This document shows positions 51,561-60,126 of a stretch of 64,000 bases of DNA, piece after piece. How positions within the stretch are numbered: position 1 is the stretch's first letter; every line of letters starts with the position of its first letter. The stretch is from an uncultured Ruminococcus sp. (GTDB taxonomy: Bacteria; Bacillota; Clostridia; Lachnospirales; Lachnospiraceae), in NCBI GenBank assembly GCA_904418845.1, contig CAJFQC010000009.1, positions 16,741-80,740 of the forward strand, given 5' to 3'. Position numbers and translations under genes: made by a program. The notes beneath the pieces were generated by a model, which made no database searches, was not told the DNA's origin, and was given only the letters and a program-made list of their open reading frames with translations.

Positions 51561-51798
51561 CAAATAGATGTAATATGGAGATAGAAGATGCCAGGCGGAA
51601 AACTGCTCCACGGGGCGACTATAATCCAGAACAGCGGCTTGAAATAAAATAGTGGTTGATGAATCCGCCTGTTGAGCGTACAATAACGCATAAGGCGGAT
51701 TCTTTTTTATTTTATCAGGAAAGTCCTTTGGGCTTGCAGATTTTGTTCTGTCATAGGAAAGTCCGCTGACTACGGGATGTGGAAAGGAGGCGCGGCGG
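51561..51798. promoter_or_regulatory. Structured region between lacZ and the anSME gene
   Basis: 238 nt without a credible ORF. AGGCGGA (51593-51599) can pair with TCCGCCT (51664-51670), which is also the left arm of the terminator whose right arm repeats AGGCGGATTC (51693-51702). That gives two mutually exclusive stems, an attenuator-like arrangement. Past the terminator are two copies of a short repeat (TCAGGAAAGTCC at 51715 and TCATAGGAAAGTCC at 51751) also found before glnN. Confidence 0.5.
51661..51708 (+). terminator. Terminator between lacZ and the anSME gene
   Basis: GAATCCGCCT / AGGCGGATTC, a perfect 10-bp stem with a 22-nt loop and T6. Confidence 0.82.
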
Positions 51799-52923
51799 AT
51801 GCCTTTACATACAATTCTGATCAAGCCTGTGTCAGGTTTGTGCAATATGCGGTGCGACTATTGTTTCTACTGTGATGAGATGGAAAAGCGGGAGGTGGCG
51901 TCCTACGGGATGATGTCAGGGGAGACCCTGAAAAGTATCGTGAAAAAAGCCATGCGTCAGGCGGGGGCGGAGATCTGTTTCGCTTTTCAGGGAGGCGAAC
52001 CTACGCTTCGGGGGCTCGATTTTTTTCGAAAAGCGGTTGAACTAGAGGAACGTTTTAACAGAGATCATATCCGTGTGATGAACACGATACAGACGAACGG
52101 ACTGGAGCTTAACGAAGAGTGGTGCAGCTTCTTTCATGAAAATGATTTCCTTGTGGGGGTGTCCGTAGACGGAACCGGGGCACTCCATGACACATATCGC
52201 CATGATGCGGCGGGCAATCCGACTTATGAACGTATAAAACGAAACATAGATATGCTGGAAGCCCACAATGTGGAATACAATATCCTGACAGTGGTGACTG
52301 CTGCTGTGGCAGAGAATGTCCGGGACATTTACGGTGAATATAAGAAGAACGGATGGAACTACCAGCAGTATATTGCCTGTCTTGATCCGATGGGAGAAGA
52401 GCCGGGCAAGAGGGCATATTCGCTGACAGCGGAAGCTTACGGCAGATTCCTGACCGAGCTTTTCCGGATGTGGGACAAGGACTGGAAAAGGGGGAAAGCG
52501 CCCTATATCCGTCAGTTCGAAAACTATATCGGAATGTTTATGGGATATCCGCCGGAAGCATGCGAACAGAGAGGCGTGTGCAGCGTGCAGTGCGTGGCAG
52601 AAGCGGACGGAAGCGCGTATCCCTGTGATTTTTATGTGCTGGATAAATACAGGCTGGGGGACTATAATAGAGAAAGTATACAGGATTTTCTTGACACAAA
52701 AACCGCAGTTGATTTTGTAAAGGAATCTCGGAAGCTTCATAAAGATTGTCTGGAATGTAAATGGTATCGTCTCTGCCGGGGGGGATGCCGCAGACATCGG
52801 GTGAAGGATGAGGAGAGCGGACTGTATAAGGACTATTTCTGTGAAAGCTATAAGATGTTTTTTGAACGGTGCGGCGGACGTATGAAAGAGATCGCAGAAT
52901 TTATGATAAACAAAAGAGGATGA
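51799..52923 (+). CDS. Anaerobic sulfatase-maturating enzyme (radical SAM/SPASM)
   Basis: Radical-SAM enzyme that turns the active-site Cys or Ser of sulfatases into formylglycine without oxygen. 374 residues: KPVSGLCNMRCDYCFYCDE (CxxxCxxC plus the FYCDE extension typical of anSME), AFQGGEPTLRG, IQTNG, and a SPASM domain with auxiliary-cluster cysteines (CEQRGVCSVQCVAEADGSAYPCDFY; CLECKWYRLCRGGCRR). AAAGGAGG 8 nt before ATG. No sulfatase is in the window, so its client lies elsewhere; other SPASM maturases are a less likely alternative. Confidence 0.88.
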   Translation: MPLHTILIKPVSGLCNMRCDYCFYCDEMEKREVASYGMMSGETLKSIVKKAMRQAGAEICFAFQGGEPTLRGLDFFRKAVELEERFNRDHIRVMNTIQTNGLELNEEWCSFFHENDFLVGVSVDGTGALHDTYRHDAAGNPTYERIKRNIDMLEAHNVEYNILTVVTAAVAENVRDIYGEYKKNGWNYQQYIACLDPMGEEPGKRAYSLTAEAYGRFLTELFRMWDKDWKRGKAPYIRQFENYIGMFMGYPPEACEQRGVCSVQCVAEADGSAYPCDFYVLDKYRLGDYNRESIQDFLDTKTAVDFVKESRKLHKDCLECKWYRLCRGGCRRHRVKDEESGLYKDYFCESYKMFFERCGGRMKEIAEFMINKRG

Positions 52924-52937
52924 AAGAGGATCAGGTT

Positions 52938-53738
52938 ATGTTGATGGTATTTGTATTTTTTATAGTGAGCATTTTTTCTTCGCTGGTCGGTTCGATCTGC
53001 GGGATCGGGGGCGGTGTCATCATCAAGCCGGTGCTGGACGCCACGGGCATCATGAGCGTGAGCAGCATCAGCTTTCTTTCGGGATGCACGGTACTGGCGA
53101 TGTCCATTGTGTCTGTATATAAAAATATCCGGGCAAAGTCAGCTAGGCTGGATGTGAAGATCGCCACAGCGCTGGCAGTGGGTGCGGCCGCGGGCGGCGT
53201 GATTGGGAAAATGATGTTCCAGTCGTTAAAGGAAGCAGTGGGCGACGAGAACCTGGTCGGTCTTGTGCAGGCAGCGGTGCTCATTATAATCACGCTGGGA
53301 ACACTTATTTACACCGTATATAAAACCCGTATCCAGACAAAAGAATACCGTCAGGTATGGCTCTGCATTGTTGTCGGCATCATCCTTGGCGTGATGTCCA
53401 GCTTTCTGGGGATCGGAGGCGGTCCAATCAACCTTGTGGTGCTGGCATACTTCTTCTCCATGTCCACAAAGGAAGCAGCGCTCAGTTCGCTGTATATCAT
53501 CATGTTTTCCCAGATTACCAGTCTGGTGCAGACAGCTGCCACGGGAGGCATACCGGACGTGGAGATATGGTATTTGGCATTCATGGTGATCGGCGGCATC
53601 GCGGGCGGCACGATCGGCAGTAAGATCAACAAGAAGATCAAAGAAGAAGATGTCAATAAGCTGTTTATCTTTCTGATGGTCGTGATTGTGCTTATTAATA
53701 TATACAATGTGGTACGGTTTGGAAGAGCATTATTTTGA
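52938..53738 (+). CDS. TauE/SafE family (TSUP) membrane permease
   Basis: 266 residues with about eight hydrophobic helices and the duplicated family motif GSICGIGGGVIIKPVLDA and SSFLGIGGGPINLVVLAYF. The TSUP family exports or takes up sulfite, sulfoacetate and other sulfur-containing or organic anions. Start ATG 52938 (MLMVFVFF) with AGAGGA 7 nt before; ATG 52920, overlapping the anSME stop, is possible. 14 nt after the anSME gene, which suggests handling of sulfate/sulfite released by sulfatases; substrate not proven. Confidence 0.85.
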   Translation: MLMVFVFFIVSIFSSLVGSICGIGGGVIIKPVLDATGIMSVSSISFLSGCTVLAMSIVSVYKNIRAKSARLDVKIATALAVGAAAGGVIGKMMFQSLKEAVGDENLVGLVQAAVLIIITLGTLIYTVYKTRIQTKEYRQVWLCIVVGIILGVMSSFLGIGGGPINLVVLAYFFSMSTKEAALSSLYIIMFSQITSLVQTAATGGIPDVEIWYLAFMVIGGIAGGTIGSKINKKIKEEDVNKLFIFLMVVIVLINIYNVVRFGRALF

Positions 53739-53784
53739 TTATGCAGAAGTTCGCAGCAGGAAAGAATGAGAGGAGACAAAGTAA

Positions 53785-55482
53785 ATGCAGTCATCGACAG
53801 ATTTAAGAAGTTTATTGAACAGGATTGATCACAGGGGTTATCCTGCTTATAAAGATACAAAGGGAACATACCAGTTCCCGGAATATGTCCTGTCTGTTGA
53901 CCATGTGCAGGGAGATCCGTTCGCGTCGCCGTCGAAGGTGAGCGTGCACGTGAGTGGAAAAGTGGCGGGATTTCCGCAGGAGTTATATAAGGATGATCAC
54001 CAGCGTACTGCTCTTCAGGACGAACTTACGAGGCAGTTCGGCAGAAAGGCGGATCAGTTTGCCTTCAAGGCGAAGGGGTCGGGAAAGAGCGGACTGATCT
54101 CGGTGAGCCGCTGCTATCAGGAGATTCTTGAGCGGACGGCATGCCGCCTGGCCCCGAAGAGCGGGGATATCATCCTGCGCATGGAAATCGGCTTTCCTGC
54201 TAACGGAAGGACCATCAACGCCAGAGAATTGGAGAAAATTCTTTTTGAATTTGTGCCGGAATGTGTGAAAGCATCGCTGTTTTATAAAAACATGGACGCG
54301 AAAAGGCTTCGTGCTATCGTTGATCTGGCGGAAGACCAGCAGTATATCAGAGAACAGCTTCCGAAAATGGGACTATGCGCGTTCGTGGCGGACGGCAGCA
54401 TCCTGCCCCGTGAGAGCGGCATCTCCCCACGTCCGATGAAGGGCGGCGTAAAGTTCAAGTCCCCAAAAGAACTGGAAGTGACGATGGAACTTCCTCATAA
54501 GGGAAAGATCACAGGCATGGGGATAAGAAAGGGGATTACCCTGATCGTGGGCGGAGGATACCACGGAAAGTCCACACTCTTAAAAGCATTGGAGCTGGGT
54601 GTGTATAACCATATCGCAGGAGACGGCCGTGAGTATGTGATTACGGACGATACAGCTATGAAGATCCGCGCAGAGGATGGACGTAGTATCTGGAAAACAG
54701 ATATTTCCATGTTCATCAACGATCTGCCAAACGGCAGAGATACCGTGGGATTCTGCACAGAAGATGCGAGCGGAAGTACCTCTCAGGCAGCGAACGTAGT
54801 AGAGAGCATCGAAGCGGGGACAGCCCTGCTCCTTATTGATGAGGATACAAGTGCGACGAATTTCATGATCCGCGATGAACTGATGCAGAGGGTCATACAC
54901 AGAGATATGGAGCCTATCACGCCGTTTATTGAGCGAATTCGCGAACTATATGACGATTACGGCATTTCCACGGTCATTGTGGCCGGAAGCTCGGGCGCGT
55001 ATTTCCATATCGCGGACAGCATCATCCAGATGGACCGCTATGTGCCGAAAGACATCACTGAGTACGCGAAGAAAGAGGCGGAGAGATTTCCTGTGATCAG
55101 CGGGCCGGAAGAAACGGCGAAGAAACCGGACTTCAGGCGGTGTCCGAGAGCGCGGCAGACCTTTAAGGGGAACGACCGCATCAAAATGAAGACCATGGGA
55201 AGAGAAGCTGTGATGATCAATAAAGAGACCATTGATCTGCGCTATGTGGAGCAGATTACGGACAGCGAGCAGGTGGCGGCGCTCGGGTATTGTATGAGCT
55301 ACGCACAGAAACACATTCTCGACGGCAGAAAGGATCTTCGCGCTGTCGTGGATGAACTGGAAAAAGTGATCGAAAAAGGCACGCTTGCCGCACTGTGTGA
55401 GAGCAGATCCAGTGTGGCATGCATAGCGGCGCCGAGGAGGCAGGAAATCTTTGCATGCTTTAACAGGTATCGGGGATTGTAA
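53785..55482 (+). CDS. ABC-class P-loop ATPase, cytosolic (PF09818 type)
   Basis: 565 residues, an uncharacterised family called 'predicted ATPase of the ABC class'. N-terminal domain (about 1-240) with LLNRIDHRGYPAYKDTKGTYQF and the repeated hydrophobic-acidic pattern; ATPase domain with Walker A LIVGGGYHGKSTLLKALELG, GDGREYVITDDTAMKIRAEDGR, the signature-like DASGSTSQAANVVESIEAG and Walker B ALLLIDEDTSATNFM. No membrane segments or permease neighbour, so it is not a transporter subunit. Biological role unknown. AGAGGAG precedes ATG. Confidence 0.85.
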   Translation: MQSSTDLRSLLNRIDHRGYPAYKDTKGTYQFPEYVLSVDHVQGDPFASPSKVSVHVSGKVAGFPQELYKDDHQRTALQDELTRQFGRKADQFAFKAKGSGKSGLISVSRCYQEILERTACRLAPKSGDIILRMEIGFPANGRTINARELEKILFEFVPECVKASLFYKNMDAKRLRAIVDLAEDQQYIREQLPKMGLCAFVADGSILPRESGISPRPMKGGVKFKSPKELEVTMELPHKGKITGMGIRKGITLIVGGGYHGKSTLLKALELGVYNHIAGDGREYVITDDTAMKIRAEDGRSIWKTDISMFINDLPNGRDTVGFCTEDASGSTSQAANVVESIEAGTALLLIDEDTSATNFMIRDELMQRVIHRDMEPITPFIERIRELYDDYGISTVIVAGSSGAYFHIADSIIQMDRYVPKDITEYAKKEAERFPVISGPEETAKKPDFRRCPRARQTFKGNDRIKMKTMGREAVMINKETIDLRYVEQITDSEQVAALGYCMSYAQKHILDGRKDLRAVVDELEKVIEKGTLAALCESRSSVACIAAPRRQEIFACFNRYRGL

Positions 55483-55529
55483 AGTATTTTGATTAAGAAG
55501 CTAATTCTGATAGAAGAGGAGAGGCAGTT

Positions 55530-56081
55530 ATGGAACTGGTAAAAGGCAGACCGGCGGATACAGCGGGAAGGCTTGATAAGGAGATACGGGTGTATGACCT
55601 TCTGGATTCGCTGGGAGTAATTTATGGGCGGACTGATCATGAGGCAGCTATGACCATGGAAGCGTGTGAGGACATTGACCGTGCTTTAAGCGAGGGCGTG
55701 GAGGAAGGTGTAACGATCTGCAAGAACCTTTTCCTGTGCAACCGTCAGGAGACAGACTTTTACCTCCTGCTTATCCCGGGGGATAAGCCTTTTAAGACAA
55801 AATATCTGTCTGCTCAGATCGGCAGTTCAAGATTATCATTTGCGAAGCCGGAATATATGGAGACGTATCTGGATATCACACCCGGATCGGTGAGCGTTAT
55901 GGGGCTGATGAATGATGGTGAGAAGAAAGTGCGGCTTCTGATTGATGAGGACGTACTGGAACAGGAATATTTCGCGTGTCATCCGTGCATCAATACATCC
56001 AGTCTGAGATTTTTGACGAAAGATCTGGTGGAAAAGGTGATCCCGGCGATGGGACATGAGCCGGCGATGGTGAAATTATGA
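55530..56081 (+). CDS. YbaK/ProX-type aminoacyl-tRNA deacylase family protein
   Basis: 183 residues of the YbaK/EbsC fold: KEIRVYDLLDSLGVIYGRTDHEAAMTMEACEDIDRAL, then ICKNLFLCNRQETDFYLLLIPGDKPFKTKYLSAQIGSSRLSFA, and TPGSVSVMGLMND. These match prolyl-tRNA deacylase ProXp-ala/PrdX, which hydrolyses Ala-tRNA(Pro) to keep proline codons accurate. The conserved Lys of YbaK-type active sites is seen in CKNLFL. AGAGGAGAGG before ATG. It stands between the ABC-class ATPase and sbcD with no clear functional link. Confidence 0.85.
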   Translation: MELVKGRPADTAGRLDKEIRVYDLLDSLGVIYGRTDHEAAMTMEACEDIDRALSEGVEEGVTICKNLFLCNRQETDFYLLLIPGDKPFKTKYLSAQIGSSRLSFAKPEYMETYLDITPGSVSVMGLMNDGEKKVRLLIDEDVLEQEYFACHPCINTSSLRFLTKDLVEKVIPAMGHEPAMVKL

Positions 56082-56120
56082 GAATATGCACCATGGTTTT
56101 TCCGATGGAGAAAGGAAAAT

Positions 56121-56135
56121 GGGGGGGGGGGGGGG
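56121..56135 (+). repeat. G15 homopolymer before sbcD
   Basis: Fifteen consecutive G, 73 nt upstream of the sbcD ATG and 39 nt after the ProX-type stop. Long G runs slip in replication and can also be sequencing or assembly errors; the exact length should be treated as uncertain. Confidence 0.9.
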
Positions 56136-56208
56136 ACCAGGCGCATGGCGGGAATTGCAAAAGCGCCGAGGAGAAGCGGCAGGAAACAAATAGTAAAGGA
56201 CATGTGTT

Positions 56209-57369
56209 ATGAAATTTTTCCACTTATCAGACCTTCACATAGGCAAACAGCTTCATCATTATAACCTCCGTGCAGATCAGGAGCACATTCTCTCGGAGGT
56301 TATTTCGCAGGCAGAAAATATACACCCTGACGCGATCCTCATCGCCGGGGATATTTATGACAAATCGGTTCCATCGGGCGAGGCAGTCAGCTTGTTTGAT
56401 GATTTCCTGACCCGCCTTTCAAATATCGAACCTGCGATTCCAACTCTTATTATTGCGGGAAATCATGATTCCTCCCAGCGGCTTGATTATGCCAGCCGTC
56501 TGCTCGGCAGCCATCATATCTACATATCGGGAAAAGTCCCGGAGACAGAGGATGAGCATTTGAAAAGGGTCACGCTGGCGGACGGGTATGGAGAGGTGAC
56601 TTTTTATCTGCTTCCCTTCTTAAAGCCGGGATATGTACGGGGGCTGTGCGGCGGAGAACTGCCGGAGAGCTACACAGACGCGGTGAAGGCGGTGCTGGAG
56701 AGGGAGGACATTGATTTCTCAGAGCGAAATGTACTTTTGTCCCATCAGTTCTATACGGGAAACGGAGAGATGCCGGAGACATGTGATTCGGAGCTTCTGA
56801 GTGTGGGGGGCATGGACAACGTGGACGTCTCGTCGGTGAAGGAATTCGATTATGTGGCGCTGGGACATCTGCACGGCTCGCAGAGAGTCGGTATGGATCA
56901 TATCCGCTACTGCGGGACACTTCTCAAATATTCGGTCAGCGAAGCCGGGCAGGAGAAGTCTCTTCATGTAGTTGAACTCGGCGCAAAGGGAGATCCGGTC
57001 TGTGTTGAGAAGATCTTGCTTCATCCGCTGCGGGATGTGCGGAAACTGAAAGGGAATCTGGCGGATATCATCGCGCAGGCAGAGGAGTCACAGCAGGAGG
57101 ATTATGTGAGCGTTACTCTGACGGATGAGATTGACCCGTACAATCCGAAAGAACAGCTTGAAAAAGTATACAGCCACATTCTTGAGGTGCGTACTGATAA
57201 TGAACGGACACGGAAGAAACTGGAATTTTCCGAAGAGGATATCCGTATCGAGGATCCGGTGTCCGTGTTCAGTGATTTCTACCGCGAGATGCAGGGACGG
57301 GAAATGACAGAGGAAGAACAGGGTATTCTGGACAAAGTATTTGACACAGTAAAGGGGGATGCGCCATGA
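56209..57369 (+). CDS. sbcD: Exonuclease SbcCD, nuclease subunit D
   Basis: Mre11-type manganese phosphoesterase, 386 residues: FHLSDLHIGKQL, AGDIYDKSVPS, IIAGNHDSSQRL, LLSHQFY and ALGHLHGSQ give the metal ligands in order; a C-terminal capping domain follows. With SbcC it opens hairpins and trims blocked DNA ends. It overlaps sbcC by 4 bp (ATGA), so the subunits are translationally coupled. Confidence 0.95.
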   Translation: MKFFHLSDLHIGKQLHHYNLRADQEHILSEVISQAENIHPDAILIAGDIYDKSVPSGEAVSLFDDFLTRLSNIEPAIPTLIIAGNHDSSQRLDYASRLLGSHHIYISGKVPETEDEHLKRVTLADGYGEVTFYLLPFLKPGYVRGLCGGELPESYTDAVKAVLEREDIDFSERNVLLSHQFYTGNGEMPETCDSELLSVGGMDNVDVSSVKEFDYVALGHLHGSQRVGMDHIRYCGTLLKYSVSEAGQEKSLHVVELGAKGDPVCVEKILLHPLRDVRKLKGNLADIIAQAEESQQEDYVSVTLTDEIDPYNPKEQLEKVYSHILEVRTDNERTRKKLEFSEEDIRIEDPVSVFSDFYREMQGREMTEEEQGILDKVFDTVKGDAP

Positions 57370-60047
57370 GACCCATAAAACTTACCATGTCTGCCTTTGG
57401 TTCCTACTCCGGGGCAGAAGTCATTGATTTTACGAAAATACAGGGCGGCCTCTTTCTTATCACCGGAGATACAGGGGCAGGAAAGACAACGATCTTCGAC
57501 GCCATCACCTATGCTCTTTACGATAAGACCAGCGGCGGCAGACGCGACGGAAATATGATGCGAAGCCAGTATGCGGCAGAGGATACGGATACCTATGTGG
57601 AATATACGTTTTCGTACAGGGGGGAGGAATATACGGTACGCAGGAATCCGGAATATATGCGTGTGGGAAAACGGAAGAATGCGGACGGGAGTATTCGTCT
57701 TGTAAAAGAGACGGCGAAAGTCAGTCTGCTTTTGCCGGACGGGAAGGAATATCAGGGAAAGAAGCGGGAGACAGACCAGAAGATCGAGGAGATCATCGGA
57801 CTGGACGCGGGGCAGTTTACGCAGATTGCAATGATTGCTCAGGGGGATTTCCTGAAGCTGCTTCATGCCGAATCCAGAGATCGTAAGAAGATTTTTTCAA
57901 GGATCTTCCAGACGCAGATTTACTGGCGGATACAGGAAGAGCTGAAAGAGCAGGGAAAGCAGTTGTATACCCGCCTGAAAGAGAACGAGACAGATATTCA
58001 GCGTGAGATGTCAAGGGTGGATCTAAGCAGTGCGGAGATGGGGCAGGAACCGGCTTGCAACTCCGTGGAACAATGGGAAGAATCGGCTCGTGGCATTGCG
58101 GAGCGATGGGAGAAAATCAGCCGCGTCCCCATGCCGTCTGCCGAAGAGGCGCTTGCTGTTTTAAAGGAAATATTAGATGTGGGAAAGCAACATGCCAAGA
58201 CGCTGGAAAAAGAACAAAAAGCGCTCCGCAAAGAGGCAGAAGAACTACGTATAAGTATTGAGAAAAAGCAGGAGACAAACCGTGTCTTTGACCTTTTGGA
58301 ACAATCGCAGAGGCGGCTTTTACAGCTTGAAGGTGAGCGTGGTGAGAAGGAGGAACTGAAACGGCAGTCGCTTCTCGGAGAGCGGGCAGAGCGGGCCCGC
58401 AGTCTGGAAGTACAGGCAGTCCGCACGAAGAAGGAACTGGAAAAGACAACGGAAGATATGCAAGAACTGCTGGCATGGAAGAAGGAGCATGAGACGGATG
58501 AGGAAAGGTTAAGAGAAAAAGTATCCGTGCTGGAGAGAGATCTGGAGCAGACAGAGCCGGGCATGCAGGAGCAGATCATCCGCCTGAGAGAATTTTTGCC
58601 GCGCTTTGAGAATGTGCGCAGGCTGCGGGCAGAAAATGCCAGGCGGACAGAAGAACTGTGCCGTTGCATGGAAGTGTGTCAGGCAGCGTCGCAGAAGTAT
58701 GAGCAGATGTACGAGATGTTCTTCCGGGAACAGGCGGGAATCATGGCAAAAGAGCTGAAAGAAGGGCAGCCTTGTCCGGTGTGCGGTTCCGTCCATCATC
58801 CGATGAAAGCAGCCCTGCCGGGAAACGCTCCCGATCAGGAAGCCGTGGAACAGGCGAAGCAGATTCGGGATGATGAGGAGAAGAAGCGCTCTCGGGCACA
58901 GGAAAACTATCAGCGCGTTCGTGCTGAATTAGAAGCGGAACAGGCTGCGCTGAAAGAAAATGCGGACAATGAGGCGGAGGTGAAGGCCCGGCTGAAAGTG
59001 TCGGAAGAGGAATTGAAAACCAAAAAAGATATTCTGGCGATGACACAACGGGAATATCAGAAAAGCGCCGAGGAAAACCGCCGCAGGAGCGGACAGCTTG
59101 AAAGTCTTGCCACGCAGAAGGAGAATCTGGAAAAGCGTTTTACGGAAGAGCAGGAGAATTTCCGTGAGGAGATCAGAAGGCAGCAGTTTTCTGATCAGGA
59201 TGAATACCGTGAGGCAAAACGGTGGATCGAAGGATGGCAGGAGAAAGCGTCCCGGGTCAAGACGTATGAGGACGCTGTCTTAAAAGCGCGCGCCCAGACT
59301 GAGACACTGAACGAGCAGACAAAGGGACGGAAGCGAGAAAATGTCGGGGACGACAAAGAGCGCCAGAAAGAACTTGTACGGCAGATAAATGAGAAGGAAA
59401 AGATCCGCCTGGATATCTATGGGAAAAACGTAGGGAATCAGGGCGCGTATGATGCCCTTGTGAAATGCTTTGGTTCTCAGGAAGAACTGCGGAAGCAGTA
59501 TGAAGTGATCGGCAACTTAAGCCGTACTGCCAACGGGAACTTAAGCGGCAGTGTGAAGCTGGACTTTGAGACTTATGTGCAGAGGAAATATTTCCGGCAG
59601 ATCATACAGGCGGCGAACCGAAGGCTGGTACGGATGACATCCAATGAATTTATCCTGCAGTGCAGGGAGATAAAGAACTTAAGCAGTCAGGGACAGGCAG
59701 GGCTTGATCTGGATGTGTACGATCTTGTGACGGATTCGGTGCGTGACGTGAAGTCTTTATCCGGCGGTGAATCCTTTATGGCGGCCCTCTCCATGGCCCT
59801 TGGGCTGGCAGACATCGTGCAGAATACGGCGGGAGCGGTGAGCCTGGACACAATGTTTGTGGACGAGGGTTTTGGTTCTCTTGATGATACTTCTAGGGAG
59901 AGGGCGATACAGATATTAAAAGAACTGGCCGGAGAAAAAGGGCTGGTGGGGATCATTTCCCATGTGAATGAACTAAAAGAGCAGATCGACTGGAAACTGA
60001 ACGTGAGAAAAAGTGAACACGGCAGTCATTCACAGTGGATATATTAA
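57366..60047 (+). CDS. sbcC: Exonuclease SbcCD, ATPase subunit C
   Basis: Rad50/SMC-like ATPase of 893 residues, shorter than the ~1050 of E. coli. Walker A GDTGAGKTTIFDAITYALYD at residues 32-51, Q-loop segment IAMIAQGDFLKLLHA, long charged coiled coils (about 190-440 and 490-690), the zinc hook EGQPCPVCGSVHHPM at about 465, then C-terminal LSGGESFMAALSMALGLADI (signature) and TMFVDEGFGSLD (Walker B). Paired with sbcD upstream. Confidence 0.95.
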   Translation: MRPIKLTMSAFGSYSGAEVIDFTKIQGGLFLITGDTGAGKTTIFDAITYALYDKTSGGRRDGNMMRSQYAAEDTDTYVEYTFSYRGEEYTVRRNPEYMRVGKRKNADGSIRLVKETAKVSLLLPDGKEYQGKKRETDQKIEEIIGLDAGQFTQIAMIAQGDFLKLLHAESRDRKKIFSRIFQTQIYWRIQEELKEQGKQLYTRLKENETDIQREMSRVDLSSAEMGQEPACNSVEQWEESARGIAERWEKISRVPMPSAEEALAVLKEILDVGKQHAKTLEKEQKALRKEAEELRISIEKKQETNRVFDLLEQSQRRLLQLEGERGEKEELKRQSLLGERAERARSLEVQAVRTKKELEKTTEDMQELLAWKKEHETDEERLREKVSVLERDLEQTEPGMQEQIIRLREFLPRFENVRRLRAENARRTEELCRCMEVCQAASQKYEQMYEMFFREQAGIMAKELKEGQPCPVCGSVHHPMKAALPGNAPDQEAVEQAKQIRDDEEKKRSRAQENYQRVRAELEAEQAALKENADNEAEVKARLKVSEEELKTKKDILAMTQREYQKSAEENRRRSGQLESLATQKENLEKRFTEEQENFREEIRRQQFSDQDEYREAKRWIEGWQEKASRVKTYEDAVLKARAQTETLNEQTKGRKRENVGDDKERQKELVRQINEKEKIRLDIYGKNVGNQGAYDALVKCFGSQEELRKQYEVIGNLSRTANGNLSGSVKLDFETYVQRKYFRQIIQAANRRLVRMTSNEFILQCREIKNLSSQGQAGLDLDVYDLVTDSVRDVKSLSGGESFMAALSMALGLADIVQNTAGAVSLDTMFVDEGFGSLDDTSRERAIQILKELAGEKGLVGIISHVNELKEQIDWKLNVRKSEHGSHSQWIY

Positions 60048-60092
60048 GGCGGCATAGTCAGAGGGCTGCTTTAAATGGGAATAAAACGGATG

Positions 60093-60126
60093 CGAGGGAC
60101 CCCGAAACCGGAATCCCTCGTTTTTT
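60093..60126 (+). terminator. Terminator after sbcC
   Basis: CGAGGGA / TCCCTCG, 7 bp with a 14-nt loop that can itself pair, followed by T6. It abuts the stop codon of the convergent GH13 gene. Confidence 0.82.

Noticed and set aside
51489-51845. 118-residue minus-strand ORF across the lacZ-anSME gap
   Set aside because: It runs through the terminator and both gene ends with no start signal; the region is better seen as structured non-coding DNA.
53785-55482. ABC transporter ATPase
   Set aside because: Although the name suggests transport, there is no permease, no standard LSGGQ signature, and a long extra N-terminal domain; the soluble ABC-class ATPase family fits better.
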